DNA of 14,009 nt from the NCBI GenBank assembly GCA_002476495.1, contig DLKL01000016.1:1-14009 (forward strand), written 5' to 3'. Shown in pieces: positions 1 through 7,195 of this stretch (its first letter is position 1; each line of letters starts with the position of its first letter). A model generated the notes under the pieces. The model was given only the letters and a program-made list of their open reading frames with translations. It was not told the origin of the DNA and made no database searches. Position numbers and translations under genes: made by a program. The stretch comes from Lachnospiraceae bacterium UBA7589. Its GTDB lineage: Bacteria > Bacillota > Clostridia > Lachnospirales > Lachnospiraceae.

Positions 1-35
1 TTTAGTAACCTATCGAATTAACAAAGCTCTCAAAC
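1..35 (-). CRISPR. Leader-proximal repeat of a type II-A CRISPR array (array continues beyond the window)
   Basis: Read on the minus strand this is a 35-base sequence starting GTTTGAGAGC and cut by the window edge. Type II-A repeats are usually 36 bases, start GTTT and end AAAC-like, so one or two bases are probably missing. It lies directly beyond csn2, where type II-A arrays normally start. Positions 15-27 (plus strand GAATTAACAAAGC) are identical to positions 6194-6206, the anti-repeat of the tracrRNA, which is the strongest evidence that this is a real repeat. Only one unit is visible, so spacers, array length and repeat drift cannot be judged. Confidence 0.82.
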
Positions 36-91
36 CCCAAAATTAGAATTTAGGGTCATCTCCGAGCTATAACACATTTGCGAATATGTTG
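36..91 (-). other. CRISPR leader
   Basis: This is the 56-base stretch between the csn2 stop codon and the first repeat, read on the minus strand toward the array. It should carry the array promoter and the site recognised by the Cas1-Cas2 integrase next to the first repeat. A hairpin (AACATATT, loop CGCA, AATGTGTT on the minus strand, positions 71-90) starts just after the csn2 stop. It has no U-run, so it is not an intrinsic terminator and read-through from csn2 into the array is possible. Confidence 0.65.
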
Positions 92-95
92 TTAA
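66..95 (-). promoter_or_regulatory. Candidate promoter of the CRISPR array
   Basis: On the minus strand TTAACA (90-95) is followed, 18 bases later, by an extended -10, TG-T-TATAGC (-10 hexamer at 66-71). Transcription would start near position 59 and enter the first repeat about 24 bases later. The -35 differs from consensus at one base and the -10 at two. Part of the element overlaps the csn2 stop codon and the leader hairpin. The call rests on motif match and position only. Confidence 0.35.
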
Positions 96-766
96 TTCAT
101 CTCTATTATACACAAATCTCTATCAATTAGGAAGCATTTTTCTTTATTCATTATATAATCTGGACGATTAGAAAGATTGACAATTGTTATTTCTTCATAT
201 TTTATAGTTTCATACAGCATTTCGTATTCCTGCTCCGATATAAAGCTTTTCAAGTTAATAAAAAAGAATAATCGGATGCCACATATGCTACTACATAATT
301 TCATGTAATCCACAAGCTTATCAATAAAACTGGTAGATTTGTCATCAAAACCTACATGATATAATTTGAATAATCCAATATCATCCACATCAAAATCATA
401 AGTTATCGGGTACGGGGTTTTAGTAACTACTTTATCAAAAAAATTTATAAGTTCCTTGGCTAAATTATTTTTTTGTTCTGGCAATTCCTCAAGTACTATT
501 TTTAACAAATCCTTATATAACTGATTTACTATCTTTTTGTCGTTTAAGCTTACAGCAAATGGATTCACAATTACAGCTACATCTTTTGAAATATTTATCT
601 TTTTACCAGAGTCAGATATGATAATGTGGCCTTCCTCACCATTATATTCATTCCACAATTCCTGAGTAAATCTCATACATTCTATCTCTGATTCAATGGC
701 AAAGGAATACATACATGATAATTCCAGCATAACATTAATTCCTAGCCTATCATATAGAATCCTCAT
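92..766 (-). CDS. csn2: CRISPR-associated protein Csn2 (type II-A adaptation)
   Basis: This 224-residue protein matches the short Csn2 subfamily in length (about 220 residues) and in its end, where a hydrophobic FLIDRDLCIIE-like segment closes the protein. Csn2 forms a tetrameric ring that slides on double-stranded DNA ends and takes part in spacer capture with Cas1, Cas2 and Cas9 in the cytoplasm. I see no catalytic motif, as expected for this structural protein. The start is fixed by an ATGA overlap: the ATG at 764-766 shares four bases with the cas2 stop, implying translational coupling. It is the last cas gene before the leader and array. Csn2 marks the system as subtype II-A; there is no cas4, which would indicate II-B. 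Confidence 0.9.
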   Translation of the reverse strand: MRILYDRLGINVMLELSCMYSFAIESEIECMRFTQELWNEYNGEEGHIIISDSGKKINISKDVAVIVNPFAVSLNDKKIVNQLYKDLLKIVLEELPEQKNNLAKELINFFDKVVTKTPYPITYDFDVDDIGLFKLYHVGFDDKSTSFIDKLVDYMKLCSSICGIRLFFFINLKSFISEQEYEMLYETIKYEEITIVNLSNRPDYIMNKEKCFLIDRDLCIIEMN

Positions 767-1083
767 AGTAATATGACCCTTTCATCACTATCAATTATTT
801 CAGATTTCTTTTTCCCAACAACATATTCCATCTTCTGAAACTGCTTTTCAGTAACGCGTAATACCTGAACCAATCCCACCGGAGGTTTATTTCTTTTAAT
901 TCCATTTACAGCATTATCACAAGCTACCCCATTTGGGGTAAGCTTGCAATATACAGATTCCTGCAGCATTATAAAACCTGATTTCAGAAGATATTTTCTA
1001 AATGCTCTATAATTTTTAAGATTTTCCTGTGTCAAAACAGGTAAATCAAACATCACTAAAATACGCATATATCTATAATTCAT
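763..1083 (-). CDS. cas2: CRISPR-associated endoribonuclease-like protein Cas2
   Basis: Cas2 is the small dimeric subunit that bridges two Cas1 dimers in the spacer integrase. The protein has the family opening RILVMFDLP, a ferredoxin-like beta strand ending in the conserved aspartate, then the FRKYLLKSGFIMLQESVY helix-strand unit, and ends IIDSDERVILL as many type II Cas2 proteins do. I chose the ATG at 1083 (MNYRYMRILV, 106 residues), because relatives begin with a short M-x-Y-R-Y-like segment. The ATG at 1068 is also possible, and the longest frame from 1119 is not needed. With the chosen start it overlaps cas1 by 11 bases; its stop overlaps csn2 by 4. No strong ribosome site precedes any of these starts, so translation probably depends on coupling to cas1. 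Confidence 0.88.
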   Translation of the reverse strand: MNYRYMRILVMFDLPVLTQENLKNYRAFRKYLLKSGFIMLQESVYCKLTPNGVACDNAVNGIKRNKPPVGLVQVLRVTEKQFQKMEYVVGKKKSEIIDSDERVILL

Positions 1084-1945
1084 ATTCATAAAAGCTGATT
1101 TGCGATACATCTCTGTCATTCAGTGCATTAATTACACTTTTTGCATAAATTGATATGGCATTGCTGACAGATTCTTTTCTTCCACATATTTTAACTGTAT
1201 CACTCATCATATAAAATAATTTAACTTTTTCCTCATGTTCAAACTTTTCAGGTTTCATATTATATACATACCTGTCCACAATAATTCGAAATGGCTCCAT
1301 CATATCAGAAGACAGGTTAAAAGGATTAAACATATTGTCGTGGAAAATACCCAATTGTGTTAAATATCCTTTTGAGGCTATATGTCTATTAAACGAAGAT
1401 AATATAATACTGTACCCATAATTCAGGGCTGCATTAACACTAATATCACTCGATCTGGTAAAATCCTTTCCAAATAAAGCATTAAAATATACCTTTGCTG
1501 CGTGTCCCTCCCGGTTAGTAACATCTCCAAATTCCATCTCTTTAACATATTCCAGAAGCATTTTACCTTCCTCAAGATTACGTTCAAGAAGATATTGCGC
1601 CTGTTTTCTTATTTTATCGGTCACTATTTCGGTCCAAACAGCACTTTTTATCTCGGAATCCCACTCAATCTGCTTTCTAATTTTACCACTGACATCATAT
1701 GCCCCATAGTATGCCACCAATTCAGAAGCAGGGTTATGTTTTTCGTCGCAGAAAATTACCTTAACCTTTTTCTTAATCAACTCTGCTAAAAGTGCTGTCG
1801 TCAATGATACTGCTGTTGATTCTATCACTAAGGTTTCTATCTCTTCCACACTTATTCTGACTACATCCTGTTGTCGTACTACCATATATCCCAATTGGTA
1901 GTCAAGCTTTGCTGAATGGGCAATTATTACAGTCCGCCAACTCAT
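1073..1945 (-). CDS. cas1: CRISPR-associated integrase Cas1 (type II)
   Basis: Cas1 is the metal-dependent integrase that inserts new spacers at the leader-repeat junction. The 290-residue length is typical for type II Cas1. The N-terminal beta domain (about 1-85) includes the LVIESTAVSLTTALL segment. In the alpha-helical domain the expected metal ligands are visible: Glu146 in TNREGHAAKVYF, His202 in LGIFHDNMFNPFNL and Glu217 in DMMEPFRIIVDRYV. The set is complete, so the enzyme should be active. The gene starts at an ATGA overlap with the end of cas9 (4 shared bases) and runs into cas2 by 11 bases, so all four cas genes should be co-translated. Confidence 0.95.
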   Translation of the reverse strand: MSWRTVIIAHSAKLDYQLGYMVVRQQDVVRISVEEIETLVIESTAVSLTTALLAELIKKKVKVIFCDEKHNPASELVAYYGAYDVSGKIRKQIEWDSEIKSAVWTEIVTDKIRKQAQYLLERNLEEGKMLLEYVKEMEFGDVTNREGHAAKVYFNALFGKDFTRSSDISVNAALNYGYSIILSSFNRHIASKGYLTQLGIFHDNMFNPFNLSSDMMEPFRIIVDRYVYNMKPEKFEHEEKVKLFYMMSDTVKICGRKESVSNAISIYAKSVINALNDRDVSQISFYEYEL

Positions 1946-4900
1946 ACTGTTTTCAAATCTATAGGAGCACTGTTAAATATTCCCGTATATGATGTATTAA
2001 TAAGCTGGCAGCTATCTAAATCACTTATTTTCTTTCCAACAGTAAATTTTCCGTTATTACTGCGACCTCCAATATCTCCGAGAGCTGCTGTCAATGTACC
2101 TATGGTTGTCAATTTAAGTATTTCATTTATTACAAAATACTGTTTTTCCACGGATAATTCAATGAATTGCCCCCTTCCATTGGACATTATATTTCCAACG
2201 GTTTTAGCCCTGTTTCTATATATTCCGTCTTTAAATTTTTCCATAAGTATATCATAGATTTGTATATTTACTTCCTTGTCAAGCTTATCGTGGTATTCTT
2301 CTTCACTATGCTTTTCCAAATAAGCAATATAGTCCTGATATCGGTCAGGTAAATACAACGGCTCCGCGTTACGCAATATCAAGGCATCACCTGTCTTTCC
2401 TGACAAATTCGCCCTATAACCATTAACTTTTAACAAGGACTGTATTCTTATTTTTCTGTAACGTATCGAAAAATTAACCAGTTTAAGAACATCTCTACAA
2501 TATTTTTCTAATTCATCAGGATTATTTTCTACTCTGGTGTGCATATATCCCGGCAATCCCTCGATAGTTCTTATTCTTTTTCCCTTAACCTCATGCTCAA
2601 CCAGGAAATAATAGCAAATGCTTATGCTTGTCATCCCACCATACTTAGTTACATCTGCTATCTTCGGATCACCAGACTTTAATGGCATATATCTTTCCGG
2701 AGTTGCTTTTCTTTTTCCATAAATTGTAACCTTATTTACAATTCCCGGTTTAACAAATGCTTTTCTTGTATATAGTGGTGTATTTCGGCTCATAACCTTA
2801 TTTACAGTATTAATTGTAGGTTCAAGATTCTCCTTATTGCCTTCCGGAATCCATGCCACATATCCATTCCTTACTACCTTTGTTTCAAACATTCTGCCAA
2901 GATTATATTCAAAATTTTCTTTATTTTGTCTGTAATCTTTTTTGATATAGTTAAGTGGATTAGATGTAAATTTAGTATGATAAACGTTTCCTACAACAAT
3001 ATTAAGATACGCATCATTTGCATGGTGAAAATCATTTATTAACCTGGATTTTGAGAACCCTTCCACAGGAGAGTTGTCACCATTTTTATGTCTCCTGCCT
3101 TTATTCTGCCTGAATCTGGATACATTGTTTGCTTTGACAAACACCAATTCACTGGTAGGAAGCATCTGTCTTAGCAAATCGGATATTCCCTTAGTTCCTT
3201 GACTCGTTTCAACCAACTGTCTGGCAATAAAATTAGCTTTTTGTTCATCTGAAAATTCTTCCTTGCAGCGCAACCTTGCATACTTAATATCATTAATCAT
3301 CCCATTTGCATGAAGTCTGTCCCAAAGCTCAATGGTCGCAGGATTGTTGCGGATTTTTTCAGGTATAGGATAATAATCCTTTTTGATATGCTCATTTGAT
3401 GCCTTATTTGTCAAAACAAGATTATTCTCAATATTATTATCTGTAACATAATGTCTTGGATAAATATGGTCTATATCATATCTATTTGTAAACAGTTCAT
3501 CCAGATCAATAGGTTCACCTGTATACATATCGCATCCCATCTGCTTTATATAGAGATACATCTTTTTGCTTTTAATTCTGCCTGTTTCTGATTCATGTTC
3601 AATCAAATCGGACCAATACTTCCTGTCGGCAACCTCTTGTTTTACATTCTTATACAAATCAAGCAACTGTTTTTTTCTGGAAGATGTTCTGCCTGCATCT
3701 CCTTTTTGTTCGTCACTCCTTGTCATCTCAATAAAAATTTTTCTTGGAGCCCCTCCCATTACCTTTACAATTTCTTTTAATACACCATTTGTCTGAAGTA
3801 TCATTCTCTTCACAGGTGCACTGAAATAGTATCTATCCAATACTTCTACATCAAGCTCCGCCAAAGAACTCAAAGTATTTTTCTCCAGCTTATCCATACT
3901 TTCCTTGAAAGAGAAAACAGGACTATTTATCAATTCCATGAAATTATAATTTTCTTCCCAAAGAGCATCAAGCAGTGTATATATCTCCCCAGTCTCTCTA
4001 TTATATCCCTCCAGCATAAGTAATTCCTTGGAAAACCTTCCCCAGTCGCTGAATTTAAATCCAAGAATTCTCTTTATATTGGATAAAGTCATATATGGAT
4101 ATTCATTTTCCGGATATGTATTAAGAAGATATTCTTTCAAATATTTTCTATCATCTCCAAATATAGTAAATGTATAAATTATATCTTCAACAACCTTGCG
4201 TCCATCATCTGTATCAAGAAGTTCTCCCATAATTGGTGCAAATTTGCCATATGAAGCTAATGAATTATTTATTTCTCTGTCTATACCCGTAATCTGCGCA
4301 GACTCTGAGATTCCATTCAGAATCAGACAATCATGGAGTTTTTTAAGTGTAGGCTTTTTCCCTTTTTTGTACAGCTCATTATATATTGTTTTTTTCAGAT
4401 TATTATCAATGCGCACATTGTCAATTCTTATGTTATTTATCTCATTCAGAACACAAAATTTTTCGTACAGGAGAGAGTTTTTAGGTAAAACCTGCTCGTT
4501 ATTCATATACGTACATCTGCGAACCATTCTTTCAATAAATTCTTTATGTGTCTTTTCCTGATCTATAACGTCATTCATATTCCATGGCAAAACATGCGTA
4601 TTCTCATATCCCTTATTTCTGACTACCCATCCGGTTTTACTTTTTTCTGTTGTAGGACCTATGTAATATGGTAAAGTAAACGTGAACAATTTGTATATTC
4701 TTTCAGCTACACTAAGACCGCTTCCATCAATCTCATTCAAGAATGGTAAATACTCCGAAGCATTTTGAAGTATAACCTTTAGCTCAATTGCATGTAACTG
4801 ATTCGGTATAACACCATTATCTCCGTTAAGCTGCTTTGGCATAAATGTCCCATTTTCCATTTCATCAAGAATTGTCTGAACTCTTTCATCTTCATTGGCG

Positions 4901-6129
4901 AACGGTGAAAGCATCTTTTTAACTGTTGAATAAAAATCTGCTTTGCTCCTCTTATCCATATTTCGTCTATTTGGTTTTTTTATCCCATTTTCCGAATAAT
5001 TATATTTTTCTGAATTAGACGAATTAACATATGCACTGTATGAACCATCATGTGTATCTCTAAACATGCTGTCAAACTGTTCAGGCTGATACTTTTTCAC
5101 AAGCATTTTTAATAACCTCAGGTCTTCTTTATGCTTCTCATAATCACTACACCGTGCAAAGGAAAGATAATTATACCCCTTAAGCAGCTCTGTAAGTGTC
5201 CCCGCATCATATATTCTTTTTATATTCACAAGAACTTCACCAAGCACGTCACCTAAAAGTTCCAATATTCCGGGTTCTTTTTCAGAATATCCGAATTCGG
5301 AAAATTTTGCTTCTATCTTTTCTTCTGAATCAGTTATTCCAAAAGCCTTACAGCAATCTATTTTGAGTCCTACGATACCATTTATAACCTCATTCTGCTT
5401 TTTTGCCTTCTTATCAATATTTAGCAAGTCTCTGATTTTTTCGGCTTTATACTTTCTGGAATAATCTCTGTTTCCAAGTATCTTTTCCAGTTCCTTATAT
5501 ACACAATCTTCATTAATAACCGGCATAGTCAGTGATTCAGATTCATCGTCTGAAAATGCCCTTGATATAGAATTTAGTAATTCTTCATATGCTTCTTTTA
5601 TATTGACATCGAACTTTCCATTATCTACATTAAGACTATTATTTAAAAAATGACCTCTACGTTTGAAAAGGTTAGAAATTGCAAGATAAACCAAACGGAC
5701 ATCATATGGCTTGTTTTTGTTTTCAATTAATTCCTTTCTTAAGTGGTAAATTGTAGGATATTCTTTGTAGTAATCCTTATCCTTATATTCTTTATCATTA
5801 AATATACCATTTGAAGTCCTGACATCCTCATCTTTATCCTCAAGATAGTATTTACTGTTTTCCAGTCTCTGGTAAAAGCTGGAATCAACCGTTGCAATTG
5901 CATCCGCAAAATAATCTTTAACAAGGCCAAGTCTTATTAATTCCCTCTGTCTTCTACGCCTGGATATCCTGTTTGCTCTTCGTTCCTGAGCTGTATTAGC
6001 AGGTTCAAATTCACGAATTCCCCACAAATCCTTGCCTTTTTTTCTTATAAGGTTATAATTTTCGTCCGTTACAGCCCACCCAACAGATGATGTACCCATA
6101 TCTAATCCGACAAAATAATTTTTTTCCAT
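1942..6129 (-). CDS. cas9: Type II-A CRISPR effector nuclease Cas9
   Basis: This 1395-residue RNA-guided nuclease cuts both strands of DNA matched by a crRNA paired to tracrRNA. Order of parts: RuvC-I (GLDMGTSSVGWAV, Asp10), arginine-rich bridge helix (about 49-75, RRANRISRRRRQRELIR), a long alpha-helical recognition lobe (about 80-750), RuvC-II (IFIEMTR, Glu801), HNH (DIDHIYP, His888, with Asn902 and Asn912), RuvC-III (FHHANDAYLN, His1036 and Asp1039), then the C-terminal PAM-reading region (about 1140-1395). All catalytic residues align with those of S. pyogenes Cas9 (D10, E762, H840, N854, N863, H983, D986), so both nuclease sites look intact. It is slightly longer than that protein (1368). 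A good ribosome site, GGGGAGG on the minus strand at 6140-6146, sits 10 bases before the ATG. First gene of the cas operon. The PAM cannot be read from the sequence. Confidence 0.98.
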   Translation of the reverse strand: MEKNYFVGLDMGTSSVGWAVTDENYNLIRKKGKDLWGIREFEPANTAQERRANRISRRRRQRELIRLGLVKDYFADAIATVDSSFYQRLENSKYYLEDKDEDVRTSNGIFNDKEYKDKDYYKEYPTIYHLRKELIENKNKPYDVRLVYLAISNLFKRRGHFLNNSLNVDNGKFDVNIKEAYEELLNSISRAFSDDESESLTMPVINEDCVYKELEKILGNRDYSRKYKAEKIRDLLNIDKKAKKQNEVINGIVGLKIDCCKAFGITDSEEKIEAKFSEFGYSEKEPGILELLGDVLGEVLVNIKRIYDAGTLTELLKGYNYLSFARCSDYEKHKEDLRLLKMLVKKYQPEQFDSMFRDTHDGSYSAYVNSSNSEKYNYSENGIKKPNRRNMDKRSKADFYSTVKKMLSPFANEDERVQTILDEMENGTFMPKQLNGDNGVIPNQLHAIELKVILQNASEYLPFLNEIDGSGLSVAERIYKLFTFTLPYYIGPTTEKSKTGWVVRNKGYENTHVLPWNMNDVIDQEKTHKEFIERMVRRCTYMNNEQVLPKNSLLYEKFCVLNEINNIRIDNVRIDNNLKKTIYNELYKKGKKPTLKKLHDCLILNGISESAQITGIDREINNSLASYGKFAPIMGELLDTDDGRKVVEDIIYTFTIFGDDRKYLKEYLLNTYPENEYPYMTLSNIKRILGFKFSDWGRFSKELLMLEGYNRETGEIYTLLDALWEENYNFMELINSPVFSFKESMDKLEKNTLSSLAELDVEVLDRYYFSAPVKRMILQTNGVLKEIVKVMGGAPRKIFIEMTRSDEQKGDAGRTSSRKKQLLDLYKNVKQEVADRKYWSDLIEHESETGRIKSKKMYLYIKQMGCDMYTGEPIDLDELFTNRYDIDHIYPRHYVTDNNIENNLVLTNKASNEHIKKDYYPIPEKIRNNPATIELWDRLHANGMINDIKYARLRCKEEFSDEQKANFIARQLVETSQGTKGISDLLRQMLPTSELVFVKANNVSRFRQNKGRRHKNGDNSPVEGFSKSRLINDFHHANDAYLNIVVGNVYHTKFTSNPLNYIKKDYRQNKENFEYNLGRMFETKVVRNGYVAWIPEGNKENLEPTINTVNKVMSRNTPLYTRKAFVKPGIVNKVTIYGKRKATPERYMPLKSGDPKIADVTKYGGMTSISICYYFLVEHEVKGKRIRTIEGLPGYMHTRVENNPDELEKYCRDVLKLVNFSIRYRKIRIQSLLKVNGYRANLSGKTGDALILRNAEPLYLPDRYQDYIAYLEKHSEEEYHDKLDKEVNIQIYDILMEKFKDGIYRNRAKTVGNIMSNGRGQFIELSVEKQYFVINEILKLTTIGTLTAALGDIGGRSNNGKFTVGKKISDLDSCQLINTSYTGIFNSAPIDLKTV

Positions 6130-6149
6130 AAAATAAATTCCTCCCCTTT

Positions 6150-6170
6150 AAGTAATTATTGACATTACTT
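6150..6170. promoter_or_regulatory. Inverted repeat between cas9 and the tracrRNA promoter (possible operator)
   Basis: AAGTAAT (6150-6156) and ATTACTT (6164-6170) form a perfect 7-base dyad with a 7-base spacer. It covers the whole -35 box of the tracrRNA promoter and ends four bases from the cas9 ribosome site. A protein bound here would block tracrRNA transcription and might affect cas9; in the cas9 mRNA leader it could form a weak hairpin. No cognate regulator is identifiable in the window, and an AT-rich dyad can occur by chance. Confidence 0.35.
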
Positions 6171-6187
6171 CCCCAAAGTGTTATACT
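6159..6187 (+). promoter_or_regulatory. tracrRNA promoter
   Basis: TTGACA (6159-6164), a perfect -35, is followed after exactly 17 bases by TATACT (6182-6187), a five-of-six -10. The start point would fall near 6194, exactly where the anti-repeat begins. The agreement of spacing, hexamers and downstream RNA makes this the best-supported promoter in the window. It diverges from cas9. Confidence 0.85.
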
Positions 6188-6193
6188 AATAGA

Positions 6194-6290
6194 GAATTAA
6201 CAAAGCGAGTGCAAATAAGATTATTCGAAATCGCCTATACGGACCGCATTGTGCGGATTTTAAAAAGACTTTATGTAAGGTCTTTTTTAT
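6194..6290 (+). ncRNA. tracrRNA (trans-activating CRISPR RNA)
   Basis: This roughly 97-base RNA pairs with the crRNA repeat and is bound by Cas9. Bases 6195-6206 (AATTAACAAAGC) form a perfect 12-pair upper stem with the repeat. Then GAGT (6207-6210) makes the bulge, comparable to AAGU in S. pyogenes tracrRNA, and CAAAT (6212-6216) pairs with the GUUUG that starts the repeat. A short nexus-like hairpin follows around 6214-6232, then CCGCA-TTG-TGCGG (6244-6256), then a terminator hairpin. The segment CAAATAA...TTATTCGAAATCGCCTAT resembles Listeria/Enterococcus type II-A tracrRNAs as I remember them. It is transcribed away from cas9, and the proposed start leaves almost no 5' extension ahead of the anti-repeat. 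Exact ends are inferred. Confidence 0.9.
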
Positions 6291-6294
6291 TTTT
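6262..6294 (+). terminator. Rho-independent terminator of tracrRNA, nearly symmetrical
   Basis: AAAAAGACTTT (6262-6272), loop ATGT, AAGGTCTTTTT (6277-6287) makes an 11-pair stem with one G-U pair, followed by T, A and five more T. Because the base of the stem is A5/T5, the minus strand shows the same layout (hairpin followed by TTTTT), so it could also stop transcription running toward cas9 from 6311. Confidence 0.85.
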
Positions 6295-6317
6295 GTAAAC
6301 AAATACACTGTTTCTTG

Positions 6318-6346
6318 ATTATACCATATTTTTCGTTGTAATTCAA
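6318..6346 (-). promoter_or_regulatory. cas9: Candidate promoter of the cas operon
   Basis: On the minus strand TTGAAT (6341-6346), a 17-base spacer and TATAAT (6318-6323) form a strong promoter with an extended -10 (TGG before TATAAT). Transcription would start near 6311, giving cas9 a leader of about 180 bases that is antisense to the full tracrRNA. The -35 is embedded in a small dyad, GTTGT (6335-6339) and ACAAC (6346-6350). No other minus-strand gene lies between this promoter and cas9. A weaker proximal -10 (TATAAC, 6180-6185) is the alternative. Confidence 0.6.
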
Positions 6347-6373
6347 CAACAGTATATTAAGTAAATAATTATT

Positions 6374-6389
6374 TCTGTTTTTCAACAGA
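6374..6389 (-). terminator. Weak hairpin after the ABC permease gene
   Basis: TCTGTT, loop GAAA, AACAGA on the minus strand starts three bases after the permease stop codon. The stem is only 6 pairs and the tail (AATAATTATTT) is A/T mixed, so termination would be leaky and some transcripts could run into the cas promoter region. Confidence 0.35.
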
Positions 6390-6391
6390 TT

Positions 6392-7183
6392 TTATGCCGC
6401 AAGATCCTTTTTGCTATATTGTACATACGCAATAATAATACCTATTACCATAACAACCATTCCCATGACCAGTGCAGTCGCCTGTATTTCCCCGGTGCTT
6501 ATTATATCTGTTGCATTTGAATAGGAAAAGGGGCTGACAGCCTTGTAGTCTGACAAAGCAGGAATTACTCTGGAAATTATATCATAAGCATATAATATCA
6601 TTACAATTCCGATTCCATATCCCAGCCTGTTTTTTTTCATAAACGACGATACACTAAAGCATATTGCTGATATTTCAAGATGCATAATAAGCTGCATGCC
6701 ATGATATAGCAATAATCTTTTAAAATTAATATCCTCCCCCAGAATAACTATTGCCATAATATATGCCCCAACACTAATAATATTAAATATAATTATATTA
6801 GTTATTATTGCAATAAGCTTGGTTGTAATAACCTTTGCTCTTGATACGGGAAGTGTGAATAGAAACTCACCTGTATGTCCGTCCTCCTCCTTTGACAGCA
6901 TATTCATGCTTATAATAGCGGCAAACATTGCTGCGCCAAGACCATGTATCATTCCCACCTCTGTGGCATAGAATCCCTCAAGGGTTGCAACACTTAACTG
7001 GCTCATGCCAAAGGCATCCGCAAATGCACCCATCTGTGCAAAGCTTTCTGACATTCCCTCTATCTCACTCTTTATTGAGTTAAAAAGCAATATGCAAAAA
7101 AAACACATACCACCAACTACCAGAGTCCAAATCAAAAGTGTCTTATATAATAATTTCATTTCATGTTTATATATTGTTAACAT
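6392..7183 (-). CDS. ABC-2 type transporter permease
   Basis: A 263-residue integral membrane protein with about six membrane segments: roughly residues 14-35, 76-96, 121-148, 155-181, 186-205 and 236-256. Between the second and third is EEDGHTGEFLFTLPVSR, the cytoplasmic coupling segment typical of ABC-2 exporters (the 'E.l..lPvsR' pattern), which contacts the ATPase. A ribosome site GGGGAG precedes the ATG, and only 12 bases separate it from the ATPase gene upstream, so the two form one exporter. The substrate is unknown. Such two-gene exporters in Firmicutes often move antimicrobial peptides, lipids or drugs, but nothing here decides that. Several methionines cluster in the extracytoplasmic loop (residues 44-80). 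Confidence 0.88.
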   Translation of the reverse strand: MLTIYKHEMKLLYKTLLIWTLVVGGMCFFCILLFNSIKSEIEGMSESFAQMGAFADAFGMSQLSVATLEGFYATEVGMIHGLGAAMFAAIISMNMLSKEEDGHTGEFLFTLPVSRAKVITTKLIAIITNIIIFNIISVGAYIMAIVILGEDINFKRLLLYHGMQLIMHLEISAICFSVSSFMKKNRLGYGIGIVMILYAYDIISRVIPALSDYKAVSPFSYSNATDIISTGEIQATALVMGMVVMVIGIIIAYVQYSKKDLAA

Positions 7184-7195
7184 ATTTTCTCCCCT

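Noticed and set aside
64..78. GAGCTATAACAC in the leader as a second, degenerate repeat or anti-repeat
   Set aside because: It resembles the S. pyogenes repeat core but does not match the repeat of this locus at 1-35.
1069..1119. Longer cas2 start at 1119, or ATG at 1068
   Set aside because: The 1119 start adds residues not expected in the family and has no ribosome site. 1068 is possible but relatives keep the M-x-Y-R-Y segment, so 1083 was preferred.
3566..4561. Plus-strand open frames of 60-120 codons opposite cas9
   Set aside because: They lie inside a fully supported cas9 gene, lack ribosome sites and have low-complexity Ser/Phe/Leu-rich text typical of antisense of AT-rich genes.
6130..6194. 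A long-form tracrRNA that would target the cas promoter, as in S. pyogenes
   Set aside because: The only good plus-strand promoter starts at the anti-repeat, and no upstream guide-like segment matching the cas promoter was seen.
6180..6260. Proximal cas9 promoter with TATAAC at 6180-6185
   Set aside because: The -10 is fair but no -35 is seen at 16-18 bases, unlike the strong promoter at 6318-6346. It is kept only as the alternative.
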